From Catenuloplanes indicus (GTDB lineage Bacteria > Actinomycetota > Actinomycetes > Mycobacteriales > Micromonosporaceae), in assembly GCF_030813715.1 (NCBI RefSeq), contig NZ_JAUSUZ010000001.1, forward strand, positions 6,696,001 through 6,760,000: 64,000 bases of DNA. Reading direction: 5' to 3'. The stretch's first letter is position 1, and every line of letters starts with the position of its first letter. The position numbers and the translations under genes were made by a program. The notes below the pieces were generated by a model, which did no database searches, was not told the origin of the DNA, and saw only the letters and a list, made by a program, of their open reading frames with translations. Positions 12,404 to 23,696 of this stretch are shown here, piece after piece.

Positions 12404-14658
12404 AGCGACCCGTGGAACGTCCGGGAGACCACGTCCTGCTGCTGCTCCCGGGTCAGCCGGACGAAGTTCACCGCGTAGCCGGAGACCCGCACCGTGAGCT
12501 GCGGGTACTTCTCCGGGTGCTCCATCGCGTCCTCCAGCGTCGCGCGGTCCAGCACGTTGACGTTCATGTGGAAGCCGCCGGTGCCGGTGTAACCGTCCAG
12601 CACGCCGACCAGGTCGGTGATCCGGTCCGCGCGGGTGTGCCCGAGACCGTCCGGCGTGACCGTGCAGGTCAGCGAGATGCCGTCGCGGGCCGAGGCATAC
12701 GGCAGCTTCGCCACCGAGAGCGCGGCCGCGACCAGGCCGTGCTTGTCCCGGCCGTTCATCGGGTTCGCGCCCGGCGCGAACGGCTGACCGGCGCGGCGGC
12801 CGTCCGGGGTGTTGCCGGTGTGCTTGCCGTAGACCACGTTCGACGTGATGGTCAGCACGCTCATCGTCGGCTCCGCGCCCCGGTAGGCCGGCTGCCGCCG
12901 GATCCGCGACATGAACTCCTCGACCAGCCAGGTGGCCATCGCGTCGACCCGGTCGTCGTTGTTGCCGAAGCTCGGGTAGTCACCCTCGATCTCGTAGTCC
13001 ACGGCCAGGCCGGTCTCGTCGCGGATGACGCGGACCGTCGCGTACCGGATCGCGGAGAGGCTGTCCACCGCCACGCTCAGGCCGGCGATGCCGGTGGCCA
13101 GGAAACGGTGCACGGGGTAGTCGTGCAGCGCCATCTCCAGCCGCTCGTACGCGTACCGGTCGTGCATGGCGTGGATGACGTTGAGCGCGTCCACATAGGT
13201 CTCGGCCAGCCAGTCCAGCGTGTGCTCGTACGCCGCCACCACCTCGCCGAACTCCAGCACGTCCGATTCGACGGGCCTGGTGGCGGGCGCGACCTGCTCG
13301 CCGGACATCTCGTCCCGGCCGCCGTTGATCGCGTAGAGCAGCGCCTTCGCCAGGTTCGCCCGCGCGCCGAAGAACTGCATCTGCTTGCCGACCCGCATGC
13401 CGGAGACGCAGCAGGCGATCGCGGTGTCCTCGCCGTACTCGGCGCGCAGCGCCTCGTCGTTCTCGTACTGGATCGCGCTGGTGTCCAGCGACACCTGCGC
13501 GCAGAACCGCTTGAAACCCTCGGGCAGGGTACGGGACCAGAGCACGGTCAGGTTCGGCTCCGGCGCCGGGCCCAGGTTGTAGAGCGTCTGCAGGTAGCGG
13601 AAGCTGGTCCGGGTGACCAGCGGCCGGCCGTCCACGCCCACGCCGCCGATGCTCTCGGTCACCCAGGTCGGGTCGCCGGAGAACAGCGCGTCGTACTCCG
13701 GCGTGCGCAGGAACCGGATGATCCGCAGCTTGATCACGAAGTCGTCGACCAGCTCCTGCGCCTCGATCTCGGTCAGGTCACCGGCCGCGATGTCCCGTTG
13801 CAGGTAGACGTCGACGAACGTGGCGGTCCGGCCGAGCGACATCGCGGCGCCGTTCTGCTCCTTCGTCGCGGCCAGGTAGGCGAAGTACAGCCACTGGATC
13901 GCCTCGCGCCCGTTCGTGGCCGGCCCGGAGATGTCGTACCCGTAGGACGCGGCCATCGCCTTCAGCTCGCGCAGCGCCCTGACCTGCTCGGCCAGCTCCT
14001 CCCGGTCGCGGATCACGTGCTCGGTCGAACGCGCCTGGTCCAGCGCGGCCTTCAGCGTGATCCGCTCGGTGATCAGCCGGTCCACGCCGTAGAGCGCGAC
14101 CCGCCGGTAGTCGCCGATGATCCGGCCGCGGCCGTAGGCGTCCGGCAGGCCGGTGATGATGTGCGAGCGCCGGGCCTTGAGCACCGCCTGCGGGTACGCG
14201 TCGAACACCGCGTCGTTGTGCGTCTTGCGGTACTTCCCGAACGTCTCCCGCACGGCCGGGTCCAGCTCGTACCCGTAGGCCTTCAGCCCGTTCTCCACCA
14301 TCCGCAGGCCGCCGTTCGGCATGATCGCCCGGCGCAGCGGCGCGTCCGTCTGGAGGCCGACGATCAGCTCGTTGTCCCGGTCGATGTACCCGGGCGCGTG
14401 ACTGGTGATCGTCGACGGCGTGCGCGCGTCCACGTCGTAGACGCCGCGCTCGCGCTCCACCGGGAACATCGCCTGCAGCTTCGCCCAGACGTCCAGCGTC
14501 CGGCAGGTCGGGCCGGTGAGGAAGTGCTGGTCTCCCTCGTACGGCGTGTAGTTGTCCCGGATGAACCCGGCCACGTCGACGTCCCGCCGCCAGTCCGAAC
14601 CGGCGAACCCCCGCCACGCGTCCGCGGTCGACGTCCGCGCCTGCACCTGTGCCGTCAT
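12400..14658 (-). CDS. pflB: Formate C-acetyltransferase (pyruvate formate-lyase)
   Basis: A 752-residue glycyl-radical enzyme that converts pyruvate and CoA to acetyl-CoA and formate. The adjacent active-site cysteines are in [11 protein letters not shown] (about C416-C417), and the radical glycine is in RVSGYAVNF (about G727) near the C-terminus, both exactly as in PflB. Length matches the family (about 750-760). It is the first gene of a pflB-pflA pair transcribed leftwards, with a HAD phosphatase gene 106 bases upstream in the same direction. PFL is unusual in organisms generally regarded as obligate aerobes. Confidence 0.95.
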   Translation of the reverse strand: MTAQVQARTSTADAWRGFAGSDWRRDVDVAGFIRDNYTPYEGDQHFLTGPTCRTLDVWAKLQAMFPVERERGVYDVDARTPSTITSHAPGYIDRDNELIVGLQTDAPLRRAIMPNGGLRMVENGLKAYGYELDPAVRETFGKYRKTHNDAVFDAYPQAVLKARRSHIITGLPDAYGRGRIIGDYRRVALYGVDRLITERITLKAALDQARSTEHVIRDREELAEQVRALRELKAMAASYGYDISGPATNGREAIQWLYFAYLAATKEQNGAAMSLGRTATFVDVYLQRDIAAGDLTEIEAQELVDDFVIKLRIIRFLRTPEYDALFSGDPTWVTESIGGVGVDGRPLVTRTSFRYLQTLYNLGPAPEPNLTVLWSRTLPEGFKRFCAQVSLDTSAIQYENDEALRAEYGEDTAIACCVSGMRVGKQMQFFGARANLAKALLYAINGGRDEMSGEQVAPATRPVESDVLEFGEVVAAYEHTLDWLAETYVDALNVIHAMHDRYAYERLEMALHDYPVHRFLATGIAGLSVAVDSLSAIRYATVRVIRDETGLAVDYEIEGDYPSFGNNDDRVDAMATWLVEEFMSRIRRQPAYRGAEPTMSVLTITSNVVYGKHTGNTPDGRRAGQPFAPGANPMNGRDKHGLVAAALSVAKLPYASARDGISLTCTVTPDGLGHTRADRITDLVGVLDGYTGTGGFHMNVNVLDRATLEDAMEHPEKYPQLTVRVSGYAVNFVRLTREQQQDVVSRTFHGSL

Positions 14659-14764
14659 CGCCGGCCTCCCCTCTCACCGTTCCCGCCCAGCGTCGTCCGG
14701 CGAGCGGCGCACGGACAGGGCCGGAGGTCCCGGCCGGTCCGGGCCCGAGGGCCGGCCTCGCGGC

Positions 14765-16909
<2,145 letters not shown>

Positions 16910-16924
16910 GCGGTCTTTCTGACG

Positions 16925-16957
16925 GAAGCCGGTCGCGGGGGTCCCGCGGCCGGCTTC
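16925..16957 (+). terminator. argG terminator
   Basis: GAAGCCGG (16925-16932) pairs with CCGGCTTC (16950-16957), with an inner CGCGGG/CCCGCG stem, 15 bases after the argG stop. A short T-containing tail (GTCGTGTT) follows. Confidence 0.75.
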
Positions 16958-17014
16958 GTCGTGTTCCGGCTCCCGCTCAACCATCGGCGGGGTACGGAGC
17001 GTTTGCGATGTGTG

Positions 17015-17557
17015 ATGTCGATTGATTCGGGTCGAAGACCCCCCGACGACGGATTCCGCGAGTTCGTCCGGGCGCAGTGGGGGCCGCTGACCCGCACCGC
17101 CTACCTGCTCACCGGCGACCGCAGCTACGCGGAGGATCTGGTCCAGACCGCGCTGGAGAAGACGCACCGCCGGTGGCGGCGCGTGTCCGCGATGGACGCG
17201 CCGGTCGCCTACGTGCGCCGGGTGATGGTCACCACCGCCATCTCCTGGCGGCGGCGCCGCAGCCTCGGCGAGATACCCGCGCAACCGGCCGACCGGGTGC
17301 AGACCGGCGACCCGTACCAGCAGGTGGTGGAGCGCGACCACCTGCTCGCCGGACTGCGGGAACTGCCGCCGCGGATGCGCGCGGTCCTGGTGCTGCGCTA
17401 CTTCGAGGATCTCAGCGAGACGGACATCGCGGCCGCGCTCGGCTGCTCGACCGGCACCGTGAAGAGCCAGGCGTCGCGCGGCCTCCAGCGCCTCCGCGAC
17501 CGTGCCGGCACCGCCGACGCCGACCTGACCGTCGTCCTGAAGGAGAGCCGGGCATGA
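17015..17557 (+). CDS. SigE-family ECF RNA polymerase sigma factor
   Basis: About 180 residues from ATG 17015 (MSIDSGRRPP). Region 2 is FVRAQWGPLTRTAYLLTGDRSYAEDLVQTAL (read in parts at about 16-46), and region 4 is LPPRMRAVLVLRYFEDLSE with the recognition helix SETDIAAALGCSTGTVKSQ (about 132-150). This is the actinobacterial SigE-like group of small ECF factors. Its stop overlaps the ATG of the membrane protein downstream (ATGA), a standard arrangement for a sigma factor and its cognate membrane regulator. Confidence 0.9.
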   Translation: MSIDSGRRPPDDGFREFVRAQWGPLTRTAYLLTGDRSYAEDLVQTALEKTHRRWRRVSAMDAPVAYVRRVMVTTAISWRRRRSLGEIPAQPADRVQTGDPYQQVVERDHLLAGLRELPPRMRAVLVLRYFEDLSETDIAAALGCSTGTVKSQASRGLQRLRDRAGTADADLTVVLKESRA

Positions 17558-18936
17558 ACGTCGAGACCATGCTGCGCGACGGGCTGGCCGGCCAGGCCGC
17601 CTCGCTGGAGCTGCCCGAGGACCCCTGGCCCGGATTCGCCGGCCGGGAGCGGCGGCACCGCCGTCGCCGTCGCGTTCGCGCCGGTGCCTTCGCCGTGGTG
17701 CTGACCGCGCTGGTCGGTCTGCAGTCCGGTGTGCTGCCGATGCCCGGCTGGGTGCCCGGCATCGCGATCGCGGCGACGAACAGCGCGCTGCTGAACAGCC
17801 CGCCCCGGGGCACGCTGGCCGGCGACGCCGGCTGGCAGGACGGGATGCGCGCCCTGATCGAGGTCGGCAACGTACCGGGCGAGAACTGGGAGATCACCGA
17901 CCGGCGCGACATCACGTTCCTCTACGCGTCGGACGTCGGTGACCGGCGGCTCGCGCTGGTGCACGTGCCGCTGCGCCTCGGTTTCCTCACCGACCAGCAG
18001 CTCGCCTGGTACACCGGCCCGGCCGGCGCCGCGCCCGCCGAGATGGTGCCCGACAGCTTCAGCCGGGGGGTGGAACAGGCCCGGAGCACCATGTACGCCG
18101 CCGCGGACGCGCCTGGTGCCATCGCGGTGGTCGGCCCGGTCGGCTGGACCGCGTCGATCAGCAACGGTCACACGTTCGGCGCGGACGGACGGGTACGGCA
18201 CGCCCCGCCGGTCACCGGTGCCGTCGGCAGCGGATTCGTCGAGATGGTGGTGCCGCCCACGCCGGTCATGCCGAGCCCGGTCATGACGCTCAGCCGCGGC
18301 GACGAGGTGATCACTCTCGACGTCAGCGGCTGGTACGACGGACCGGCCCACGATCCGGACGCCTACCGGGCGGTGGCCGCGGACGCGCTCGGCGACCGGG
18401 ACTTCGACCCGAACCTGCTCGGCGAATGGATCAGCAACGCGATCGCCGTGCAGGGCCTGGCACTGGACGGACTCCGGGTCGAGGTGCGCTGGACGGGCAT
18501 GATCGACGGGCAGCCGACGGCGTTGTTCACGGTGCAGCAGCGGCCGGGTGACGGCGTGCTGGCGTTCGCGGTGAGCGCCACCGGCGAGGGTGCGTCGCTG
18601 GAGACGCTGCGGCTGCTGCTCCCCGAACAGGGTGCGGCCCAGCGGCCGATCGGGTGGCGCAAGCACACCAGCACCTCCGAGCGCACCGACCGGATGGTCC
18701 TGGTCGGGCCGCCCGGCGCGACCACCGTGACCGTGGCCGTGGACGGCGGGACACCGGCCCGGATCACGCTGGACGACACCGGTCGCGGCGAGACGACGGT
18801 GCCGCTGGACGCGACATCGGTGCTGCTCGTCGCGTATGCGGCGGACGGCACGGAGATCGCGTCGTCGCCGGTGCCGCCGTTCGAGGGCGGGCCGGGCATC
18901 ATCGGCGACTCACCGGCGACCCGGGTCGTTCCCTGA
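17554..18936 (+). CDS. Membrane-anchored partner of the SigE-type sigma factor
   Basis: 460 residues. A short cytoplasmic N-terminus with a basic cluster (RERRHRRRRR) precedes one membrane segment (about 43-65), followed by an extracytoplasmic region of about 390 residues. No zinc-binding anti-sigma (HxxxCxxC) motif is visible in the short cytoplasmic part. Gene order and translational coupling suggest it senses or is controlled together with the sigma factor. The extracellular part has no domain I recognise. Confidence 0.75.
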   Translation: MNVETMLRDGLAGQAASLELPEDPWPGFAGRERRHRRRRRVRAGAFAVVLTALVGLQSGVLPMPGWVPGIAIAATNSALLNSPPRGTLAGDAGWQDGMRALIEVGNVPGENWEITDRRDITFLYASDVGDRRLALVHVPLRLGFLTDQQLAWYTGPAGAAPAEMVPDSFSRGVEQARSTMYAAADAPGAIAVVGPVGWTASISNGHTFGADGRVRHAPPVTGAVGSGFVEMVVPPTPVMPSPVMTLSRGDEVITLDVSGWYDGPAHDPDAYRAVAADALGDRDFDPNLLGEWISNAIAVQGLALDGLRVEVRWTGMIDGQPTALFTVQQRPGDGVLAFAVSATGEGASLETLRLLLPEQGAAQRPIGWRKHTSTSERTDRMVLVGPPGATTVTVAVDGGTPARITLDDTGRGETTVPLDATSVLLVAYAADGTEIASSPVPPFEGGPGIIGDSPATRVVP

Positions 18937-19108
18937 CCCACGCGGCCGCCGAACGGGTGCCGTCCCGTTCGGCGGAGGCGGGACATGATGCGGCCGCAGC
19001 GGCTCTGCGGGGGCAGGAGGGCCGCTGCGGCCGGCGAGGAAGGGCGCCATCCGGGGGAGGATCGCGTGTCCTCTGTGTACCCGCGGCGGCCGGCGGGCAA
19101 ACCTCCGG

Positions 19109-20884
19109 TCAGCCTCGGGTCTGGGTGCCGGCGGTGACCGTGGTGACCTGGGTGCCGGAGAGGGTGCCGCCGGTGTAGAGGCCGCCGCCGACCGCGGTGC
19201 CGGAGACGGCGCCGCCGGTGCGGATCGCGTAGGTGGTGCCGCGGGTGATCTGCGCGGAGGAGAAGACCACGCTGCGGAACGCCTTCGTGGACTGGAACGC
19301 GGCTAGCTGCGTGCCGGACGTGGTGGCCAGGTGCACGATCGTGCCGGCCGCCTGGTTCGCGGAGAACGTGACCTGCACCCATCCCTGGCCGGAGCTCGGC
19401 AGCGTGCTGGTGCTGGAGCTGATCCCGGCGGAGAGCAGCACGCCGGCGGTGATGGTGAGCGCGCCGTTCGCGTCCAGGCCGCCCTCTCCGCCGCCGCGGG
19501 TCGGTGAGCCGTTGACCACGACCGTGCCGCCGCCGACGGCGAGCGCGCCGTTGGAGTCGAGGCCGTCCGTGCCGCCGCTGACCACCACGGTGCCGCCGGT
19601 CACCGAGATCAGCGCGTTCGGGCTGTTCTGCATCTCGCCGGTGGCCGGGTCGGACGCGTTGACGGCGTCGTCGGTGGCGGTCGCGGAGATCGTGCCGCCG
19701 GACAGGAAGACCTTCAGGCCCTCGATTCCCTCGTACGACCGGGAGACCGTGACCGTACCGGCGCTGATCCGCACGTCCGTCTCCGCGTGCACGCCGTCGT
19801 CGCCGGTCGCGATCGTGGTGGTGCCGCCGTCGACCGTGACGCCGCCGTCCGAGTGCAGGCCGTCGTCGGAGGCGTCGATCGTGGTGCGGCCCTCGCTGAT
19901 CACGGCGAGTACACCGGCCTTGACGCCCTTGGTGCTGGCGGTGCCGGGCGTGACGGTGCTGCCGCCGCCGGCCTTCGCGGTCACGGTCCCGCCCGTGACG
20001 ATCACGTCGGTCTCGCCGTTGATCGCGTCGCCGGCGGTGGAGGTGGCGTTGACCGTGCCGGCGCCGACGTAGACGTACCCGCGGGTGGTGTCCTCGTCGT
20101 TGTCGGCGGTCACGCCGTCACCGGCGGACGTGGCCGTGATCGTGCCGCCCGCGACGTACACGTAGTCGCGGCCGCGGATGCCGTCGTCCTTCGCGGTCAC
20201 GGTGATCGTGCCGGAGTCGATGTACAGGCCGTCCTTGCTGGCGATGCCGTCGTACGCGTTGCCGGTCACGGTCAGCGTGCCGGTGCCGGTGATCGTGGTG
20301 TCCGCGGCGGAGAACAGCGCGGCGTTCGGCTCGTCCACGCCGCTCGGGTAGCTGTAGACGCTCGCGTCGCTGAGCCGGTTCGTGCTGCCGGCCTGGAGCA
20401 CCACCATGACCTCGTCCGCGGCGATCACGTTGACGGCCGAGGACGTGCTGTTCGCGACCGTGACGCCGTTCAGGATCAGGCGGACGAGGCCGGTGCCGGG
20501 GCTGTTCACCGCGATCTGGCCGTTGGTGAGCGAGCCGGAGAAACGGTACGTCCCGGCCGCCGTGACCGTGATCGTCTGGCCGGAGACCGTGACGTTCGGG
20601 CTGGTCGTGGTCGCGCCGGAGCCGGTCAGCGAGACGGCGGCGACGTCCGCCTCGGTCCAGGTGTGGTCGGCCGCGCTGTCGTGGTGCGGCTGGTTCGCGG
20701 CGAGCGCGGCCGCGGCGGCCGGACCGGCGGCGAGCACGGCGGCGCCGGCCGCCGCGGTGGCCGGGACGACGGCCGCGTGCGCCGCGGGCTGGGCGACGGT
20801 GGCGAGAAGGCCGAGTGCGGCGGCGGTGCCGATCGCGAGCGCGGCGGCGGCCGGCCGGCGTTTGTCGGGTGCGGAGCGTGACAT
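19109..20884 (-). CDS. Secreted Cthe_2159-like carbohydrate-binding beta-helix protein
   Basis: 591 residues with a long alanine-rich signal region. The bulk is a right-handed beta-helix of degenerate repeats (TITVTAKDDGIRG, TTIDASDDGLHSDGG, TTTIATGDDGVHAETD and others) with regular GG and DG turns, matching the Cthe_2159 family of polysaccharide-binding proteins. The acidic DDG turns suggest calcium binding. It follows DUF4956 and VTC-domain genes in the same direction, a combination known from many actinobacteria, and probably acts at the cell surface. Confidence 0.82.
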   Translation of the reverse strand: MSRSAPDKRRPAAAALAIGTAAALGLLATVAQPAAHAAVVPATAAAGAAVLAAGPAAAAALAANQPHHDSAADHTWTEADVAAVSLTGSGATTTSPNVTVSGQTITVTAAGTYRFSGSLTNGQIAVNSPGTGLVRLILNGVTVANSTSSAVNVIAADEVMVVLQAGSTNRLSDASVYSYPSGVDEPNAALFSAADTTITGTGTLTVTGNAYDGIASKDGLYIDSGTITVTAKDDGIRGRDYVYVAGGTITATSAGDGVTADNDEDTTRGYVYVGAGTVNATSTAGDAINGETDVIVTGGTVTAKAGGGSTVTPGTASTKGVKAGVLAVISEGRTTIDASDDGLHSDGGVTVDGGTTTIATGDDGVHAETDVRISAGTVTVSRSYEGIEGLKVFLSGGTISATATDDAVNASDPATGEMQNSPNALISVTGGTVVVSGGTDGLDSNGALAVGGGTVVVNGSPTRGGGEGGLDANGALTITAGVLLSAGISSSTSTLPSSGQGWVQVTFSANQAAGTIVHLATTSGTQLAAFQSTKAFRSVVFSSAQITRGTTYAIRTGGAVSGTAVGGGLYTGGTLSGTQVTTVTAGTQTRG

Positions 20885-21240
20885 GCGAGGAGTCCTTGTC
20901 GTGACGGGTCGGCGCGCTGGCCGATCGGGGTTCCCGCTGGTGGGTGCGGCTGGTCACCGTCCGGACCCGAGGCGGTCCGGCCGGGCGTTGCGTTATGTGG
21001 TCGTGCGATCGGGGTCGAGCCGGGGATCGGTCCGGTGCGAGGCTGGCCGGCGTCCTGGCCGGCCGTTGCCCTGCGCCGGCCGCACCCTGTTGCCGGTTTC
21101 GGTTCGGCCGGCCACCGGCCGGCTCTGTCCGTGCGCCCACTCGACGTGCAGGGAGGAGCGCCAGCGACGACCGGTGCCCGCGGGAGCAAACGGACTGGAG
21201 CCGCCGGAAGCGGGCATATCAGCTTTTGACCGGTCTTTCG
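20885..21240. other. 356-bp intergenic stretch without a recognised gene
   Basis: Lies between the VTC gene and the beta-helix gene, both leftward. It is GC-rich and contains several CCGGCCGGC-type self-complementary runs (about 21050-21125), but I see no convincing promoter or ORF. It may hold a separate promoter for the beta-helix gene. Confidence 0.4.
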
Positions 21241-21972
21241 TCAGACCGGCTTGAAATGGCGGCGAAGTGTGCGGCGCCAGGGGGCCGACGGCAGGTCCGG
21301 TCGCAGTGCGGCCAGGCCGGTCGCGTATTTGGAGATCGAGACCGGGCGGTGGCCGTGTGCCCAGAGCAGCCGGTCGACCGGGCAGGCGCCCGCACCGGTC
21401 TTCGTCTCGACGACCGCCACGTGCGGCAGTCGCAGGCCGCGCCCGTCCGTGTCCTCCCAGGTCAGGTCCGTGTCGATGGTCGCCCGTGCGGTCCCGGCCG
21501 GGTCGAGCAGCGTGCTCCGGCGGTAGCGGGTGACCAGCGTCGGCGCGAAGCTGGTGGCGTCGCAGTCGCCGAGCACGCCGGTCACGAACGAGGCGCCGGG
21601 CGCGACCGTGGCGTGGTCGTCCGGCAGGTACGGGAGGCGGTTCTTGACCGTGCCGCCGCGGCCGCCCTCGGTCTTCACCTCCAGCCAGCAGAGCGCGGAC
21701 TCCACGTACAGCCGGGTTCTGATCTTGAATCGGTGCCGCCGCCGATGCGCGGTGAGCCGGAAACTGCGCAGGTCAGGCGTGTCGAAATAGACGGACTCGT
21801 AGCGGAACACGCGCCCGCCGTCGATCTCCAGCACCCGGGTGCGCGGGTCGAGCCGGGGGAGCAGCGTGCGCACGTCGGCCAGCGGCAGCACGTACTTGCG
21901 GTCGACCCGGGTCTGCAGCGCGGCCGTCGCCAGCAGTTCGGCCAGGCCCACCGGTTCCAGCTCCGCGATCAT
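21241..21972 (-). CDS. VTC-domain polyphosphate polymerase-like protein
   Basis: 243 residues forming a triphosphate-tunnel fold. Visible tunnel residues are RVDRKYVL (about 22-29), RYESVYFDT, HRFKIRTR, CWLEVKTE, TRYRRSTL, ATIDTDL and the final VVETKT and SISKYATGL. In yeast Vtc4 this domain makes polyphosphate from ATP. In bacteria it occurs beside DUF4956 membrane proteins, as here, where the ATG overlaps the DUF4956 stop (ATGA). Catalytic activity is inferred from the preserved basic and acidic pattern. Confidence 0.85.
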   Translation of the reverse strand: MIAELEPVGLAELLATAALQTRVDRKYVLPLADVRTLLPRLDPRTRVLEIDGGRVFRYESVYFDTPDLRSFRLTAHRRRHRFKIRTRLYVESALCWLEVKTEGGRGGTVKNRLPYLPDDHATVAPGASFVTGVLGDCDATSFAPTLVTRYRRSTLLDPAGTARATIDTDLTWEDTDGRGLRLPHVAVVETKTGAGACPVDRLLWAHGHRPVSISKYATGLAALRPDLPSAPWRRTLRRHFKPV

Positions 21973-22538
21973 GCGGGCACCTCCACCAGCGTGGTCCGGT
22001 GCGAGTAGCGGACCTCGACCACGGTCGTCTCGTTCACCAGGTCGAGCCGTTCCACGGTCGCGGAGTGCACGCGCGCGCCGCCCAGGATCCGCTCCAGGTG
22101 GGCGACCAGCGCGGTCTGGTCCGTGATCGCGCCGTCCAGGACCATCACCTGCCGGCGGTACGTACGGAGCAGCCGCGGATGGTCGCCGACGTACATGACC
22201 ACCAGGATCAGCGCCATCAGCGCCGGCCCGAGCCAGAACGGGCCGCCGCTGAGCGGGCCGAGGATGCCGAGCGCGAGCGCGGAGAAGTAGTACGCCACCT
22301 CGTGCTGGTCCAGCTCGGTGGAGCGGAGCCGGATGATCGACAGCACGCCGAACAGCCCGAGCCCGAGGCCCGCGCCGACGCTGCTGGAGCTCAGCGCGCC
22401 CGCCACCGCCAGCACGCCGACGTTGACACCGAGGTACGCGACGACCAGGTCGCGGCGCCGGTGGCGGGGGAAGTAGAGCCCGAAGACCAGCAGGTTCACC
22501 GCGATCAGGTCGATCGCGAACAACGCGAGCCGGGACAT
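21969..22538 (-). CDS. DUF4956 membrane protein
   Basis: 189 residues with an N-terminal membrane segment (LALFAIDLIAVNLLVFGLYF), a second and third around residues 30-75 and a fourth near 85-115. The loop GVLSIIRLRSTELDQHEVAYYF is the most conserved part of DUF4956. The C-terminal 70 residues are cytosolic. It is first in the DUF4956, VTC, beta-helix order and probably anchors or channels the product of the VTC enzyme. The exact role of the family is not known. Confidence 0.85.
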   Translation of the reverse strand: MSRLALFAIDLIAVNLLVFGLYFPRHRRRDLVVAYLGVNVGVLAVAGALSSSSVGAGLGLGLFGVLSIIRLRSTELDQHEVAYYFSALALGILGPLSGGPFWLGPALMALILVVMYVGDHPRLLRTYRRQVMVLDGAITDQTALVAHLERILGGARVHSATVERLDLVNETTVVEVRYSHRTTLVEVPA

Positions 22539-22669
22539 GAGATAGCGTCCTTCCGAGGTTGCCAGCCGGGGTGCGTCAGGTGAACGGCGCCCGACGTGCC
22601 GATGACATATTTATCGACACCGATGGCCAGAGTAAGCCTTAATTCGGGCTTTTCAACCTCAGAGTTACC

Positions 22670-23224
22670 TCAAAGTCCGGGCGTGCAGGCCCGCGACGCC
22701 GCGTCGTCCCAGCCGGTGCCCTTCAGCCCGAGCAGCTGCCGGGTCTGCCGCGTCACGCCGTCGTCGGTGGTCACCCAGACGTCCACCGGCACCGGCGCCA
22801 GCGGCACGCCCGGGTTGCAGTCGACCACCGCGACCGCCTCCATCGTGGTCGCGACGCCCGGCGCGATCCGCCGTTGCCGCTCGATGCCGGTCAGCGTGAT
22901 CCCGGTCGCGGCACCCTGGAACGCCCGCACCTCGACCGGCAGCGGTCCCGCGTTGATCAGCAGGACCGGGCCGGTCAGCTGGGTGCGCAGCAGATTGCCG
23001 CCGGTGTGCCGCGGCGTCTCGCCGGGCTGGAGCACCAGCGTGACCACGGCGCTCCGCTCCCGGCGCGTGCGGTCGTGCTCCCATCGCGCGCCGAGCACCG
23101 CGCCACCGGCTGCGCCGGCTACCAGGACAACGGCCACCAGCGGTACGGACACGCCCGCTCGCCTGCGGTCGGCCCGGTCCTCGTCCGGCGGGCCGATCTC
23201 GATGATCCGCGGATCATCCGTCAT
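22670..23224 (-). CDS. Single-pass membrane protein of unknown function
   Basis: 184 residues. A charged cytoplasmic N-terminus (about 1-25) is followed by a membrane segment VPLVAVVLVAGAAGGAVLG (about 27-45) and an extracytoplasmic beta-rich domain of about 135 residues with two cysteines. The start overlaps the upstream gene by 11 bases, so the pair is likely cotranscribed. I do not recognise a family. Confidence 0.68.
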   Translation of the reverse strand: MTDDPRIIEIGPPDEDRADRRRAGVSVPLVAVVLVAGAAGGAVLGARWEHDRTRRERSAVVTLVLQPGETPRHTGGNLLRTQLTGPVLLINAGPLPVEVRAFQGAATGITLTGIERQRRIAPGVATTMEAVAVVDCNPGVPLAPVPVDVWVTTDDGVTRQTRQLLGLKGTGWDDAASRACTPGL

Positions 23225-23675
23225 GGTGTTCGGCTCGGGCGATCTCGTCGAACGCCATGGTCAGATAGTCGCCGAACGGCCGTGTGGCCAGCAGGCTCGC
23301 GATCAGCAGCGCACCGTGCCGGGCCTGGGCCGGCGCCTTCGGCGGCGCGTCGTCACCCTCCGGGTCGTAGACGCCGAGCGCACCGGCCAGCAGCACCAGC
23401 ACCACCTGCGGATCCACGTCGTCCTGCCAGGCCATCGCGTCCCGCACGCAGGCGGCCAGCACCGCGCGGACGTCGTCGCTGTCCACGCCGTCCTGATGCG
23501 ACTCCTCGACCAGCATGCGCACCACCGCGCCGAGCACCCGCCCGGTCCGCTCCTGGTCCTGCGCGGCCAGCGCCTCCACCGCGGCGCCGAACGCCTCGGC
23601 GTCCCGCGCCCGCGCGGCCTCCACCGCGTCGGTGGCGGGGACGGCGATCGCGCGGGCGGTGGCGGGAAGCTTCAT
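23214..23675 (-). CDS. Hypothetical alpha-helical protein
   Basis: 153 residues, mostly helical, alanine-rich and acidic, without signal peptide or membrane segment. Motifs such as AFDEIARAEHHDG at the C-terminus and LGVYDPEGDD are visible, but none defines a family for me. It overlaps the downstream membrane-protein gene by 11 bases, implying a two-gene unit. Confidence 0.65.
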   Translation of the reverse strand: MKLPATARAIAVPATDAVEAARARDAEAFGAAVEALAAQDQERTGRVLGAVVRMLVEESHQDGVDSDDVRAVLAACVRDAMAWQDDVDPQVVLVLLAGALGVYDPEGDDAPPKAPAQARHGALLIASLLATRPFGDYLTMAFDEIARAEHHDG

Positions 23676-23696
23676 GCCCCGGAGCGTAGTACGTCG

